From a bacterium (GTDB lineage: Bacteria; Pseudomonadota; Gammaproteobacteria; Burkholderiales; Thiobacillaceae): a DNA stretch of 64,000 bases. Of the stretch, positions 37,151-45,529 are shown in pieces. Under the pieces are notes generated by a model. That model was not told the origin of the DNA and searched no databases. It saw only the letters and a list, made by a program, of their open reading frames with translations. How positions within the stretch are numbered: the stretch's first letter is position 1; each line of letters begins with the position of its first letter. A program made the translations under genes and the position numbers. The stretch covers positions 62,001 through 126,000 of the forward strand of contig WOUQ01000008.1 of assembly GCA_009772925.1 (NCBI GenBank). Reading direction: 5' to 3'.

Positions 37151-39013
37151 TCATTCTGGTTGTATCTCGACGAGAACCTGGTCCGGCGTCACCGCGTCGC
37201 CCTTGGCGACGAAGACATTGGTGACCACGCCGGACACCGGGGCCTGGACCTCGTTCTCCATCTTCATGGCCTCGATGACCAGGACACCGTCGCCGGCCTT
37301 GACCTTGTCGCCGGCCTTCACCTTCACGTCGACGATGGTGCCGGGCATGGCGGTGGTGACGCAGCCGGCGTGCGTGGGGCGCGGACGCTGCTTGCTGCCC
37401 ACGCCGGCAGCGCCCTTCTTGCCGCCGACCGATTTGCGCGGCGCGGCGGCGCCGGGGGTGACTTCCACCTCGTCCAGGGCCTCCAGCAGGACTTCCTCGG
37501 CGACCCCGTCGACGTGCACGTAGAACGGGCGCTGGCCCTCGCCGCCATGGCCGGTACCCTTGATGCGGATATGGTAGGTCTCGCCGTGCAGGGTGACGTT
37601 GAACTCACTGGGCGCGTAGATGGCCGGGCAGGAAGCGGCTTCCTTGGATGCCGCGGGCAACAGTTGCTCGGGAGTCAGGGTGCCGGCGGCCCGCTCCTGC
37701 AGGAAGGTGCGGCCGATGTCGGGGAACATGGCGTAGGTCAGCACGTCCTCGTCGGACTTGGCCAGCCCCTCGGCCTCGCCGCGCAGCTTGTCGAGTTCGT
37801 CGGTGAGCAGGTCGGCGGGGCGGCAGGTGATGACTTCCTGGTTGCCCACCGCGAGTTTCTTCACTTCCTCGTTGACCTTGCCCGGGGCGGCGCCGTAGCG
37901 GCCCAGGAGGTAGCTTTTCACCTCGTTGGTGACTGACTTGTAGCGCCCGCCGGTGAGCACGTTGAGCACGGCCTGGGTGCCGACGATCTGCGAAGTGGGC
38001 GTCACCAGGGGAGGGTAGCCGAGGTCCTCGCGCACGCGGGGAATCTCCGCCAGCACCTCGTCCATGCGGTTCAGCGCGCCTTGTTCACGGAGCTGGTTGG
38101 TGAGGTTGGAGATCATGCCGCCCGGCACCTGGGAGACCAGGATGCGGGTATCCACTTGCGGGCCGGACATCTCGAACTGCCAGTATTTCTTGCGCTGTTC
38201 GCGGAAGTAGGCGCTGATTTCCTGCAGCTTGGCCAGATTCAGGCCGGTGTCGTACTCGGTGCCGGCCAGGGCCGCCACCAGGCTTTCCGTGGTGGGATGG
38301 CTGGCGCCCTCGGAATAGGCGGACAGGCAGGTGTCGATCATGTTGGCGCCGGCCTCGACCGCCTTCAGATGCACCATGCTGGCCAGGCCGGAGGTGGCGT
38401 GGCTGTGGGTATGGATGGGGATGCTGATGGCGGCCTTGAGCGCCTTCACCAGCTTCTCGGTGTCGTAGGGCGTGAGCAGGCCGGCCATGTCCTTGATGGC
38501 CAGGGTGTTGCAGCCCATGGCTTCCAGTTCCTTGGCCATGGCGACGAAGTACTCGATGCCGTGCACCGGACTGGTGGTGTAGCTGAGGGTGCCTTCGGCG
38601 TGCTTGCCGGCCGCCTTCACCGCCTCGATGGAGACGCGCAGGTTGCGCAGGTCGTTCATGGCGTCGAACACGCGGAACACGTCGATGCCGTTGTCCGCGC
38701 ACTTCTTCACGAAGGCGCGCACCACGTCGTCCGGGTAATGGCGGTAGCCGAGCAGATTCTGGCCGCGCAGCAGCATCTGGATGCGCGAATTGGGCAGGGC
38801 GCGGCGCAGTTTCTGCAGACGCTCCCACGGATCCTCCTTGAGGAAGCGCACGCAGGCGTCGAACGTGGCGCCGCCCCAGGCTTCCAGCGACCAGTAGCCG
38901 GCGGCGTCGAGCGCGCCGCAGATGGGCAGCATGTCCTCGGTGCGCATGCGGGTGGCGATCAGGGACTGGTGGCCGTCGCGCAGGACCAGTTCGGTGACGT
39001 GTACTTTCGGCAT
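37151..39013 (-). CDS. oadA: Carboxyltransferase/biotin-carrier subunit (pyruvate carboxylase B / OadA type)
   Basis: A 620-residue protein with an N-terminal HMGL-like carboxyltransferase domain (VLRDGHQSLIATRMRT, WGGATFDACVRFL, HTHSHATSG), a PycA/OadA conserved central region, a Gly/Lys/Pro-rich linker (about 520-545) and a C-terminal biotinyl domain with Lys584 in EAMKMENEV. Next to a biotin carboxylase and without oadB or oadG it most likely forms a two-subunit pyruvate carboxylase, making oxaloacetate from pyruvate, rather than a sodium-pumping decarboxylase. A 2-oxoglutarate carboxylase is an alternative. The ATG at 39013 follows GAGGAT. Confidence 0.9.
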   Translation of the reverse strand: MPKVHVTELVLRDGHQSLIATRMRTEDMLPICGALDAAGYWSLEAWGGATFDACVRFLKEDPWERLQKLRRALPNSRIQMLLRGQNLLGYRHYPDDVVRAFVKKCADNGIDVFRVFDAMNDLRNLRVSIEAVKAAGKHAEGTLSYTTSPVHGIEYFVAMAKELEAMGCNTLAIKDMAGLLTPYDTEKLVKALKAAISIPIHTHSHATSGLASMVHLKAVEAGANMIDTCLSAYSEGASHPTTESLVAALAGTEYDTGLNLAKLQEISAYFREQRKKYWQFEMSGPQVDTRILVSQVPGGMISNLTNQLREQGALNRMDEVLAEIPRVREDLGYPPLVTPTSQIVGTQAVLNVLTGGRYKSVTNEVKSYLLGRYGAAPGKVNEEVKKLAVGNQEVITCRPADLLTDELDKLRGEAEGLAKSDEDVLTYAMFPDIGRTFLQERAAGTLTPEQLLPAASKEAASCPAIYAPSEFNVTLHGETYHIRIKGTGHGGEGQRPFYVHVDGVAEEVLLEALDEVEVTPGAAAPRKSVGGKKGAAGVGSKQRPRPTHAGCVTTAMPGTIVDVKVKAGDKVKAGDGVLVIEAMKMENEVQAPVSGVVTNVFVAKGDAVTPDQVLVEIQPE

Positions 39014-39025
39014 GGGACTATCCTC

Positions 39026-40444
39026 TTACAAGCCCATATGGGCGGCGATGGCCGCGGATAATGCGGCGGCCACATGTTCGGCGGGGCGCTTGACCGCGTA
39101 GTTGAGCAGTTCCGGGTGGGCTTCGACGAAGCCGGTGTTGAAGCGGCCGGAGCGAAAATCCGGGTTCTGCAGAATTTCCTGATAGTAGGGAATGGTGGTC
39201 TTGACGCCGTAGACCTTCATGTCGTCCAGGGAACGGCGGCCACGCTCGATCACCGCTTCCCAGGTCAGCGCCCAGACCGTCAGCTTGGCGCACATGGAGT
39301 CGTAGTAGGGCGGGATGGTGTAGCCCGAATACATGGCCGCGTCCACGCGCACGCCGGGGCCGCCGGGGGCGTAGTAGCGGGTGATGCGGCCGAAGCTGGG
39401 CAGGAAGCTGTTTTTTGGATCCTCGGCGTTGATGCGGAATTCCATGGCGAAACCGCGGTGGCGGATGTCCTCCTGCTTGTACTGCAGGGGCAGGCCGTCG
39501 GCGATGCGGATCTGCTCCTGGACGATGTCGATGCCGGTGATCGTCTCGGTGACGCAGTGTTCCACCTGCAAGCGGGTGTTCATCTCCATGAAGAAGAACT
39601 GGTTGTCCGCATCCAGCAGGAACTCGACTGTGCCGGCGTTCCTGTAGCCGACCGCCTTGGCGGCGCGCACCGCCAGCTTGCCGATGTATTCGCGCTGGGC
39701 CTCGCTGAGCTGCGGCGAGGGGGCGATCTCGATCAGCTTCTGGTTGCGGCGCTGGATGGAGCAGTCTCGTTCGTACAGGTGGACGCAATCGCCGTGGCTG
39801 TCGCCGATGATCTGCACCTCGATGTGCTTGGGGTTCACCACGCACTTCTCGATGAAGACCTCCGGCTTGCCGAAGGCCTTGGTGGCTTCGGAAACCACCC
39901 GCTCGTAGTTCTTCACCAGTTCATCGTCGGAATCGCAGCGGCGGATGCCGCGGCCACCGCCGCCGTTGGTGGCCTTGAGCATGACCGGGTAGCCGATCTC
40001 GCGGGCCAGTTCGAGGGCTTCCTCGGCGTTCTCCAGGTTGTGGTCGGAACCGGGTACCACCGGGATGCCGGCCTTGATCATGGCCTGGCGGGCCTGGATC
40101 TTGTCGCCCATCTGGGTGATAACCTCGGGGGTGGGGCCGATGAACTTGATGCCGCGTCGCGCGCACACCTCGGCCAGCACGGGGTTCTCCGAGAGGAATC
40201 CGTAGCCGGGGTGAAGCGCGTCGCAACCGGAGGCCACCGCCAGATTCACGATGTTGTGAGCGTTGAGGTAGCCCAGCACGGGATCCGAGCCGATGTTGTA
40301 GGCGACATCGGCCTTCTTGACATGGAGGGCGTGGCGGTCGGCATCGGTATAGATGGCGACTGACTGGATGCCCATCTCCTTGCAGGCCCGCACGATGCGG
40401 ACCGCGATTTCGCCCCGGTTGGCAATGAGTATCTTCTTGATCAC
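39026..40444 (-). CDS. accC: Biotin carboxylase subunit (pyruvate carboxylase A / AccC type)
   Basis: ATP-dependent carboxylation of biotin on the partner subunit. The 472 residues contain IKKILIANRGEIAVRIVRACKE, the Gly-rich ATP loop KATNGGGGRGIR, CSIQRRNQKLIEIAPSP, FFMEMNTRLQVEHCVTE and the catalytic RLQVEH region. No accB is nearby, whereas a biotinyl carboxyltransferase starts 12 bases downstream, so it probably serves that enzyme rather than acetyl-CoA carboxylase. I use the GTG at 40444, where similarity begins; an ATG at 40522 would add 26 residues overlapping the divergent promoter. Confidence 0.88.
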   Translation of the reverse strand: MIKKILIANRGEIAVRIVRACKEMGIQSVAIYTDADRHALHVKKADVAYNIGSDPVLGYLNAHNIVNLAVASGCDALHPGYGFLSENPVLAEVCARRGIKFIGPTPEVITQMGDKIQARQAMIKAGIPVVPGSDHNLENAEEALELAREIGYPVMLKATNGGGGRGIRRCDSDDELVKNYERVVSEATKAFGKPEVFIEKCVVNPKHIEVQIIGDSHGDCVHLYERDCSIQRRNQKLIEIAPSPQLSEAQREYIGKLAVRAAKAVGYRNAGTVEFLLDADNQFFFMEMNTRLQVEHCVTETITGIDIVQEQIRIADGLPLQYKQEDIRHRGFAMEFRINAEDPKNSFLPSFGRITRYYAPGGPGVRVDAAMYSGYTIPPYYDSMCAKLTVWALTWEAVIERGRRSLDDMKVYGVKTTIPYYQEILQNPDFRSGRFNTGFVEAHPELLNYAVKRPAEHVAAALSAAIAAHMGL

Positions 40445-40515
40445 GCTACAGCCTTTACTCGAGTGGAGCGGGGAGGATTCCGACACGGATGCGAAGTCGA
40501 AATAGTCCCGTAACT

Positions 40516-40544
40516 TTGACAAAAAAGGCCGTAAAGCTTAGCAT
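40516..40544 (+). promoter_or_regulatory. Sigma-70 promoter for the yceD-rpmF-fab operon
   Basis: A perfect -35 TTGACA (40516-40521) and TAGCAT (40539-40544) are spaced by 17 bases. Transcription would start near 40551, only about three bases before the yceD ATG, so the transcript may be almost leaderless. Confidence 0.65.
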
Positions 40545-40553
40545 TTACAGCTT

Positions 40554-40991
40554 ATGTCTGCACCGGGAACCCTGGACGCACTGAGTTTCGCCCGCTCCGG
40601 CGCGAGCCTGGAAGGAGAACTACGCGCCGATCAGCTGCCCCGCTTGCAAAGCAATTTGACCTCAGATGATGCTGCGGTGCAATACCGGATCGCGGGCATA
40701 GTCGAAGCCGGCCGGCCGGCTTTGAGCTTATGGATCGAGGCGGATGTCCGCCTGACCTGTCAGCGCTGCCTGGAATCCTTCCGGCAACGTGTGGAACTGG
40801 AGAATGTGTTGCCCGTCGCGCGGGACGAAGCCGAGCTGGCGCGATGGGAAACGGATGATCCCCTGGTGGATGCGCTGGTGGCCGATGACCGGTTGGACGT
40901 GGCATCCCTGGTGGAAGACGAAATTTTGTTGAGCCTGCCCGTTGCGCCCCGCCATCCGGAGGGGGAGTGCGGCGCGGGATTCCAGGCTTGA
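40554..40991 (+). CDS. yceD: DUF177/YceD protein, 23S rRNA accumulation factor family
   Basis: A 145-residue protein of the YceD family, linked in E. coli and plants to 23S rRNA accumulation and always found upstream of rpmF. The conserved metal-like pattern TCQRCLESF (Cys-x2-Cys) is present, followed by the acidic DDPLVDALVADDRLDVASLVEDEILLSLP region and the C-terminal PRHPEGECG. There is no ribosome-binding site before the ATG at 40554, which agrees with the near-leaderless promoter. Confidence 0.9.
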   Translation: MSAPGTLDALSFARSGASLEGELRADQLPRLQSNLTSDDAAVQYRIAGIVEAGRPALSLWIEADVRLTCQRCLESFRQRVELENVLPVARDEAELARWETDDPLVDALVADDRLDVASLVEDEILLSLPVAPRHPEGECGAGFQA

Positions 40992-41018
40992 CGCGAGATC
41001 GATGTAAAGGAGAACGAT

Positions 41019-41204
41019 ATGGCCGTTCAGCAGAACAAGAAATCCCCGTCCAAGCGCGGCATGCACCGCGCCCACGACTTCCTGAGCAATCCGCCCACCG
41101 CGGTGGAAGCCACCACCGGCGAGGTTCACATGCGCCACCACATCAGCCCCAACGGCTATTACCGTGGCCGCAAGGTCATCAGCGGCAAGGCCGACAACAG
41201 CTGA
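41019..41204 (+). CDS. rpmF: 50S ribosomal protein L32
   Basis: Small ribosomal protein of 61 residues, [20 protein letters not shown] at the start, followed by [14 protein letters not shown]. It lacks the Cys pairs of zinc-binding L32 forms, as in most proteobacteria. AAAGGAG precedes the ATG. It is followed by plsX, a conserved link between ribosome and lipid synthesis. Confidence 0.98.
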   Translation: MAVQQNKKSPSKRGMHRAHDFLSNPPTAVEATTGEVHMRHHISPNGYYRGRKVISGKADNS

Positions 41205-41254
41205 TCAACCGCCGCGATCCGGCCGGCCGTGGCCAGCGCCTCGGCTGATCGAAC

Positions 41255-42295
41255 ATGCGCGAAATCACCATCGCCATTGACGCCATGGGGGGCGACCACG
41301 GTCCCCACGTGACCGTCAAGGCCGCTTTGCAGGCCTTGCGCGCCGAACCGGACATCAACATAGTCCTGGTCGGCCTGGAGGACGTGATTCGCGCCGAGCT
41401 CAAGGCCAACCATGCCGAGACAGGGACCCACCTGCGCATCCACCACGCCAGCGAAGTGGTGAAGATGGATGACCCCCTGCCGGTCGCGCTGCGCATCAAG
41501 AAAGATTCCTCCATGCGGGTGACCGCCGATCTGGTCAAGCGCGGCGAGGCTGATGCTGGCGTGTCCGCCGGCAATACTGGCGCCCTCATGGCGGTTTCCC
41601 GCTTTGTCCTCAAGACCCTGCCTGGCATCGATCGGCCCGCCATTGCCACCACGCTGCCTTCCCGCAATGGCCAGACCTACATGCTGGACCTGGGCGCCAA
41701 CGTGGATTGTGGCGCCGAACACCTGTTGCAGTTCGGCATCATGGGGGCTGCCCTGGTTGCGGCCGTCGAGCATAAGGAGCGCCCCAGCGTGGGCTTGCTT
41801 AACATCGGCGAGGAAGACATCAAGGGCAACGAGGTGGTTAAACGCGCCGGTGAGCTCCTCAAGGAAAGCGGCCTGAATTTCCATGGCAACGTCGAGGGCG
41901 ACGACATCTACAAGGGCACCGTGGATGTGGTGGTGTGCGACGGATTCGTCGGCAACATCGCCCTGAAGACCTCCGAAGGCCTGGCCAAGCTGATCGGCGA
42001 TCAGTTGCGCACGGAGTTCAAAAGGAATCCCGTGACCATGCTGGCCGGACTCATCGCCCAGCCGGTCCTGCGCGCATTCAAGCGCAAACTGGATCCCCGC
42101 CGCTACAACGGCGCCAGCCTGCTCGGCCTCAACGGGGTGATCATCAAGAGCCACGGTTCCGCCGATGTATTCGCCTTCGCCCAGGCCGTGCACAAGGCCG
42201 TCGAGGAGGTGCGCGGCGGACTGTTGCGGCGCATCGCCGAACAGGTGGGCAACCACCGCAATGGCTTGCCGGAAGAAGAAGGAGAAGCGGCGTGA
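41255..42295 (+). CDS. plsX: Phosphate acyltransferase PlsX
   Basis: Makes acyl-phosphate from acyl-ACP for phospholipid synthesis. The 346-residue protein starts with [12 protein letters not shown] and contains [57 protein letters not shown] and the C-terminal [14 protein letters not shown]. All are family signatures and the length is normal. Its stop overlaps the fabH GTG start (GTGA). Confidence 0.97.
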   Translation: MREITIAIDAMGGDHGPHVTVKAALQALRAEPDINIVLVGLEDVIRAELKANHAETGTHLRIHHASEVVKMDDPLPVALRIKKDSSMRVTADLVKRGEADAGVSAGNTGALMAVSRFVLKTLPGIDRPAIATTLPSRNGQTYMLDLGANVDCGAEHLLQFGIMGAALVAAVEHKERPSVGLLNIGEEDIKGNEVVKRAGELLKESGLNFHGNVEGDDIYKGTVDVVVCDGFVGNIALKTSEGLAKLIGDQLRTEFKRNPVTMLAGLIAQPVLRAFKRKLDPRRYNGASLLGLNGVIIKSHGSADVFAFAQAVHKAVEEVRGGLLRRIAEQVGNHRNGLPEEEGEAA

Positions 42296-43266
42296 GTCAA
42301 ACGCCAAGCATTTTTTCCCGCATCATCGGTACTGGCAGCCACTTGCCGGCCCGTGTGCTGACCAATGCCGACCTGGAAAAGCAGATTGAAACCACCAGCG
42401 AGTGGATCCTGGAGCGTACCGGCATCCGCGAGCGCCACATCGCCGCCGAGGGCGAGCTGACCAGCGATCTGGCGCAGCAGGCCGCGGAAGCGGCGATCGA
42501 GGCGGCCGGCATCGATGCCGCCGAGATCGGGCTCATCGTCGTCGCCACCACCACCTCCGACCGAATCTTTCCCAGTACCGCCTGCGCGCTGCAGGCCAAA
42601 CTGGGCATCACCAACGGCTGTCCCGCTTTCGATGTGCAGGCGGTGTGCAGCGGCTTCGTCTACGCGGTGTCCGTGGCCGACCAGTTCATCCGCTCCGGCC
42701 AGGTCAAGACCGCCCTTGTGGTGGGCGCGGAAACCCTGTCGCGCATCACCGACTGGAGCGATCGGGGCAACTGCATACTCTGGGGCGATGGCGCCGGTGC
42801 CGTGGTCCTGCAAGCCTCCGAACAGCCCGGCATTCTCAATACCCACCTGCATGCCGACGGCCGCTACCAGGATCTGCTGTTCGTCGATGGCGGCGTCTCC
42901 CTAAAGAAGGAAGGCGCCTGCTACATGCGCATGTCGGGCAACGCCGTGTTCAAGATGGCGGTGAATACCCTGGACGCCATCGTCGACGAGACTCTGGAAG
43001 CCAATGGACTGCAAAAGACCGACATCGACTGGCTGGTGCCCCACCAGGCCAACATCCGCATCATCCAGGCCACCGCCAGGAAGCTGGGCATGGGCATGGA
43101 GCGGGTGGTGGTCACCGTCGACCGCCACGGCAACACCTCCGCCGCCTCCATTCCCCTGGCTTTCGATACCGCCGTGCGGGAAGGCAAGATCAAGGCCGGC
43201 GAACTGGTGCTGATGGAAGCCTTCGGCGGCGGCTTCACCTGGGGCTCGGTGCTGGTGAGGATGTGA
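42292..43266 (+). CDS. fabH: 3-oxoacyl-ACP synthase III
   Basis: Condenses acetyl-CoA with malonyl-ACP to start fatty-acid synthesis. The 324-residue thiolase-fold enzyme has the catalytic triad Cys119 ([11 protein letters not shown]), His251 (VPHQANIRI) and Asn281 (RHGNTSAAS), with [16 protein letters not shown] near the N-terminus. The GTG start at 42292 overlaps the plsX stop and is preceded by AAGGAGA. A heptamer-based inverted repeat fills the gap to fabD. Confidence 0.97.
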   Translation: MSQTPSIFSRIIGTGSHLPARVLTNADLEKQIETTSEWILERTGIRERHIAAEGELTSDLAQQAAEAAIEAAGIDAAEIGLIVVATTTSDRIFPSTACALQAKLGITNGCPAFDVQAVCSGFVYAVSVADQFIRSGQVKTALVVGAETLSRITDWSDRGNCILWGDGAGAVVLQASEQPGILNTHLHADGRYQDLLFVDGGVSLKKEGACYMRMSGNAVFKMAVNTLDAIVDETLEANGLQKTDIDWLVPHQANIRIIQATARKLGMGMERVVVTVDRHGNTSAASIPLAFDTAVREGKIKAGELVLMEAFGGGFTWGSVLVRM

Positions 43267-43269
43267 TTT

Positions 43270-43371
43270 GGAGCCTGTAGCTCGTGGCTGGCAGCGGGTG
43301 GCTCCTGATTTCCGCGCCTGCGGCGCGCTGACTCAGGCTACGAGCTACCCTCTACGAGCTACCTGCTTCCC
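43270..43371. repeat. Inverted array of GTAGCNN heptamers, copy A, between fabH and fabD
   Basis: Left arm units GTAGCTC, GTGGCTG, GCAGCGG and GTGGCTC run in 7-base register from 43277. The right arm (43336-43371), read on the minus strand, has GTAGCTC, GTAGAGG, GTAGCTC and GTAGCCT. The core CCGCGCCTGCGGCGCGC (43312-43328) is itself a hairpin and is the exact reverse complement of the core of copy B at 50631-50647. Confidence 0.85.
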
Positions 43372-43383
43372 CAAGGAGACCCA

Positions 43384-44310
43384 ATGAAATTTGCTTTCGT
43401 ATTCCCCGGTCAGGGCTCCCAGTCCGTGGGCATGATGGCCCACTACGGCGATGCCGTCCGCGCAACTTTCGACGAGGCTTCCGCCGCCCTGGGCCAGGAT
43501 CTGTGGGGCATGGTGGCCGAGGGGCCGGCCGACGCCCTCAACCAGACCGTCAACACCCAGCCGGCGATGCTGGTCGCCGGCGTCGCCGCCTACCGGCTCT
43601 GGCTGGCCCAGGGCGGTCCCGCGCCGGCCCTGATGGCGGGCCACAGCCTGGGCGAGTACACCGCCCTCGTCTGCGCCGGCGCCCTGGGGTTCGCCGATGC
43701 AGTCCGTCTCGTGCGCCTGCGCGCAGAGGCCATGCAATCCGCCGTGCCCGAGGGTGTTGGCGCCATGGCCGCCGTGCTCGGCCTGGATGACGATCTGGTG
43801 CGCGCGGTCTGCGCCGAGGCCGCCCAGGACGAGGTACTGGAGGCGGTCAACTTCAATTCACCCGGCCAAGTGGTCATCGCCGGCAACAAGGCGGCCGTGG
43901 ACCGGGGTTGTGCCCTGGCCAAGGAGAAGGGCGCGAAGCGGGCGTTGCCGCTGCCGGTGTCCGTGCCTTCCCATTGCGCCCTGATGAAACCGGCGGCGGA
44001 GAAGCTTGTGGCCGCGCTGAACGGCATCGAGGTCAAGGCACCCGCCGTGCCGGTTCTGCACAATGCCGATGTGGCGGGACATACCGCCCCCGCGGCCATC
44101 CGCGACGCCCTGGCGCGGCAGCTCTTCAGCCCGGTGCGCTGGGTGGAGACGGTGCGGGCGATGGCCGCGCAAGGCGTCGAACTCATCGCCGAATGCGGGC
44201 CGGGCAAGGTGCTGGCCGGCCTCAACAAGCGCATCGTGGAGGTGCCCACCCTGGCCATCACCGACGCCGCCACTCTGGCGGACGTGCTGGGCAAGGTGAG
44301 GGGCGCCTGA
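43384..44310 (+). CDS. fabD: Malonyl-CoA:ACP transacylase
   Basis: Loads malonyl units onto acyl carrier protein. The 308-residue protein has FVFPGQGSQSVGM at the N-terminus, the nucleophile Ser88 in AGHSLGEYTALV, VPSHCALMKPAAEK with the second catalytic His, and AECGPGKVLAGLNKRI near the end. AAGGAG precedes the ATG at 43384. It follows the heptamer repeat, so its translation is separate from fabH. Confidence 0.97.
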   Translation: MKFAFVFPGQGSQSVGMMAHYGDAVRATFDEASAALGQDLWGMVAEGPADALNQTVNTQPAMLVAGVAAYRLWLAQGGPAPALMAGHSLGEYTALVCAGALGFADAVRLVRLRAEAMQSAVPEGVGAMAAVLGLDDDLVRAVCAEAAQDEVLEAVNFNSPGQVVIAGNKAAVDRGCALAKEKGAKRALPLPVSVPSHCALMKPAAEKLVAALNGIEVKAPAVPVLHNADVAGHTAPAAIRDALARQLFSPVRWVETVRAMAAQGVELIAECGPGKVLAGLNKRIVEVPTLAITDAATLADVLGKVRGA

Positions 44311-44360
44311 TCGTTTTTTTCCGGAAGCCGGGCATGGCTCGGCCCAGATAGGAGACAGAC

Positions 44361-45098
44361 ATGGAAACTCGCGTCGCTTTGGTCACCGGCGCTTCCCGCG
44401 GCATCGGCCAGGCCATCCTGCATGCCCTCGGCCGGGCCGGCTGCATCGTGGTGGGGACCGCCACCAGCGAAGCCGGCGCCGAGGCCATCGGCGCGGCTTT
44501 GGCGGGGGCCGGCCTGAAGGGCGAAGGCCTGATGCTCAACGTCAACGACGCCGCCCAGGTCGACGCGGCCATCGAGGGTATCCTGGCTCGCCATGGCCGC
44601 ATCGACATCCTGGTCAACAACGCCGGCATCACCCGCGACAACCTGCTCATGCGCATGAAGGACGAGGAATGGGCGGCCATCCTCGACACCAACCTCACCT
44701 CGGTGTTCCGCCTCTCCCGCGCCGTGCTGCGGCCCATGATGAAGGCCCGCTTTGGCCGCATCGTCAACATCGCCTCGGTGGTGGGGGTCTCCGGCAACGC
44801 CGGCCAGACCAACTACGCCGCCGCCAAGGCAGGCATGATCGGCTTCTCCAAGTCGCTGGCGCAGGAGGTGGGCAGCCGCGGAATCACCGTCAACTGCCTC
44901 GCGCCGGGCTTCATCGACACCGACATGACCAAGGCCCTGCCGGAAGCCGCCCGCGCCAAACTGATGGAACGCATCCCCCTGGGCAAGCTGGGCAGCCCCG
45001 AGGACATTGCCCACAGCGTGGCCTTCCTGGCCTCGGACGGGGCGGGCTACATCACCGGTGCCACCCTGCACGTCAATGGCGGTATGTACATGGATTGA
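44361..45098 (+). CDS. fabG: 3-oxoacyl-ACP reductase
   Basis: NADPH-dependent reduction of 3-ketoacyl-ACP. A 245-residue short-chain dehydrogenase with the cofactor loop [23 protein letters not shown], the Ser in [10 protein letters not shown], the catalytic YAAAK and [12 protein letters not shown]. These are typical of FabG. GGAGACAG precedes the ATG at 44361. Confidence 0.97.
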   Translation: METRVALVTGASRGIGQAILHALGRAGCIVVGTATSEAGAEAIGAALAGAGLKGEGLMLNVNDAAQVDAAIEGILARHGRIDILVNNAGITRDNLLMRMKDEEWAAILDTNLTSVFRLSRAVLRPMMKARFGRIVNIASVVGVSGNAGQTNYAAAKAGMIGFSKSLAQEVGSRGITVNCLAPGFIDTDMTKALPEAARAKLMERIPLGKLGSPEDIAHSVAFLASDGAGYITGATLHVNGGMYMD

Positions 45099-45149
45099 AC
45101 CGACAGGTCGTATTATTCGCATCCGACCTGATTCTCCAGCCGGGGTTTT

Positions 45150-45158
45150 TGCTAGAAT
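45150..45158 (+). promoter_or_regulatory. Extended -10 promoter for acpP
   Basis: TGCTAGAAT (45150-45158) is an extended -10 element 37 bases before the acpP start, in an AT-rich patch. There is no good -35 hexamer. A separate promoter fits the high level of ACP needed. Confidence 0.5.
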
Positions 45159-45195
45159 TTCCCCGCTTTTTTTCCTACCCGTAGGGAGTTTTCTG

Positions 45196-45435
45196 ATGAG
45201 TGATATTGAGCAGCGTGTCAAAAAGATCGTCGCCGAGCAGCTGGGCGCCAACGAAGCCGATGTGAAGCTGGAGTCCTCCTTCGTGGACGACCTGGGCGCC
45301 GACTCTCTGGACACGGTGGAATTGGTGATGGCCCTGGAAGAAGCCTTCGAGTGTGAAATTCCGGACGAGGAGGCCGAGAAGATCACGACCGTGCAGCAGG
45401 CTGTTGACTACATCAACACCCACCTGAGCAAGTAA
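45196..45435 (+). CDS. acpP: Acyl carrier protein
   Basis: Carries growing acyl chains on 4'-phosphopantetheine. The 79-residue acidic protein is [17 protein letters not shown] at the start, and Ser37 in [17 protein letters not shown] is the prosthetic-group site. The ATG at 45196 follows AGGGAG. It is flanked by its own promoter and a double hairpin, so its message can be made separately from fabF. Confidence 0.98.
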   Translation: MSDIEQRVKKIVAEQLGANEADVKLESSFVDDLGADSLDTVELVMALEEAFECEIPDEEAEKITTVQQAVDYINTHLSK

Positions 45436-45446
45436 TCGTCCTCCAG

Positions 45447-45504
45447 GCGCGTCGCCGGCCCCAGGTCGGCGACGCGCGGGCCCGGCTATCGAGCCGGGTT
45501 TTTT
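45447..45504 (+). terminator. Double hairpin with T run between acpP and fabF
   Basis: An 11-bp hairpin (GCGCGTCGCCG at 45447-45457 with CGGCGACGCGC at 45467-45477) is followed by CCCGGCT-ATCG-AGCCGGG (45481-45498) and six T. The second is a canonical intrinsic terminator; the first may stabilise the acpP message. Confidence 0.85.
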
Positions 45505-45529
45505 CTTTATACCGTCGAGGAGTCGCATC

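Noticed and set aside
37151-39013. Sodium-pumping oxaloacetate decarboxylase
   Set aside because: The membrane subunits OadB and OadG are not encoded nearby, whereas a biotin carboxylase is.
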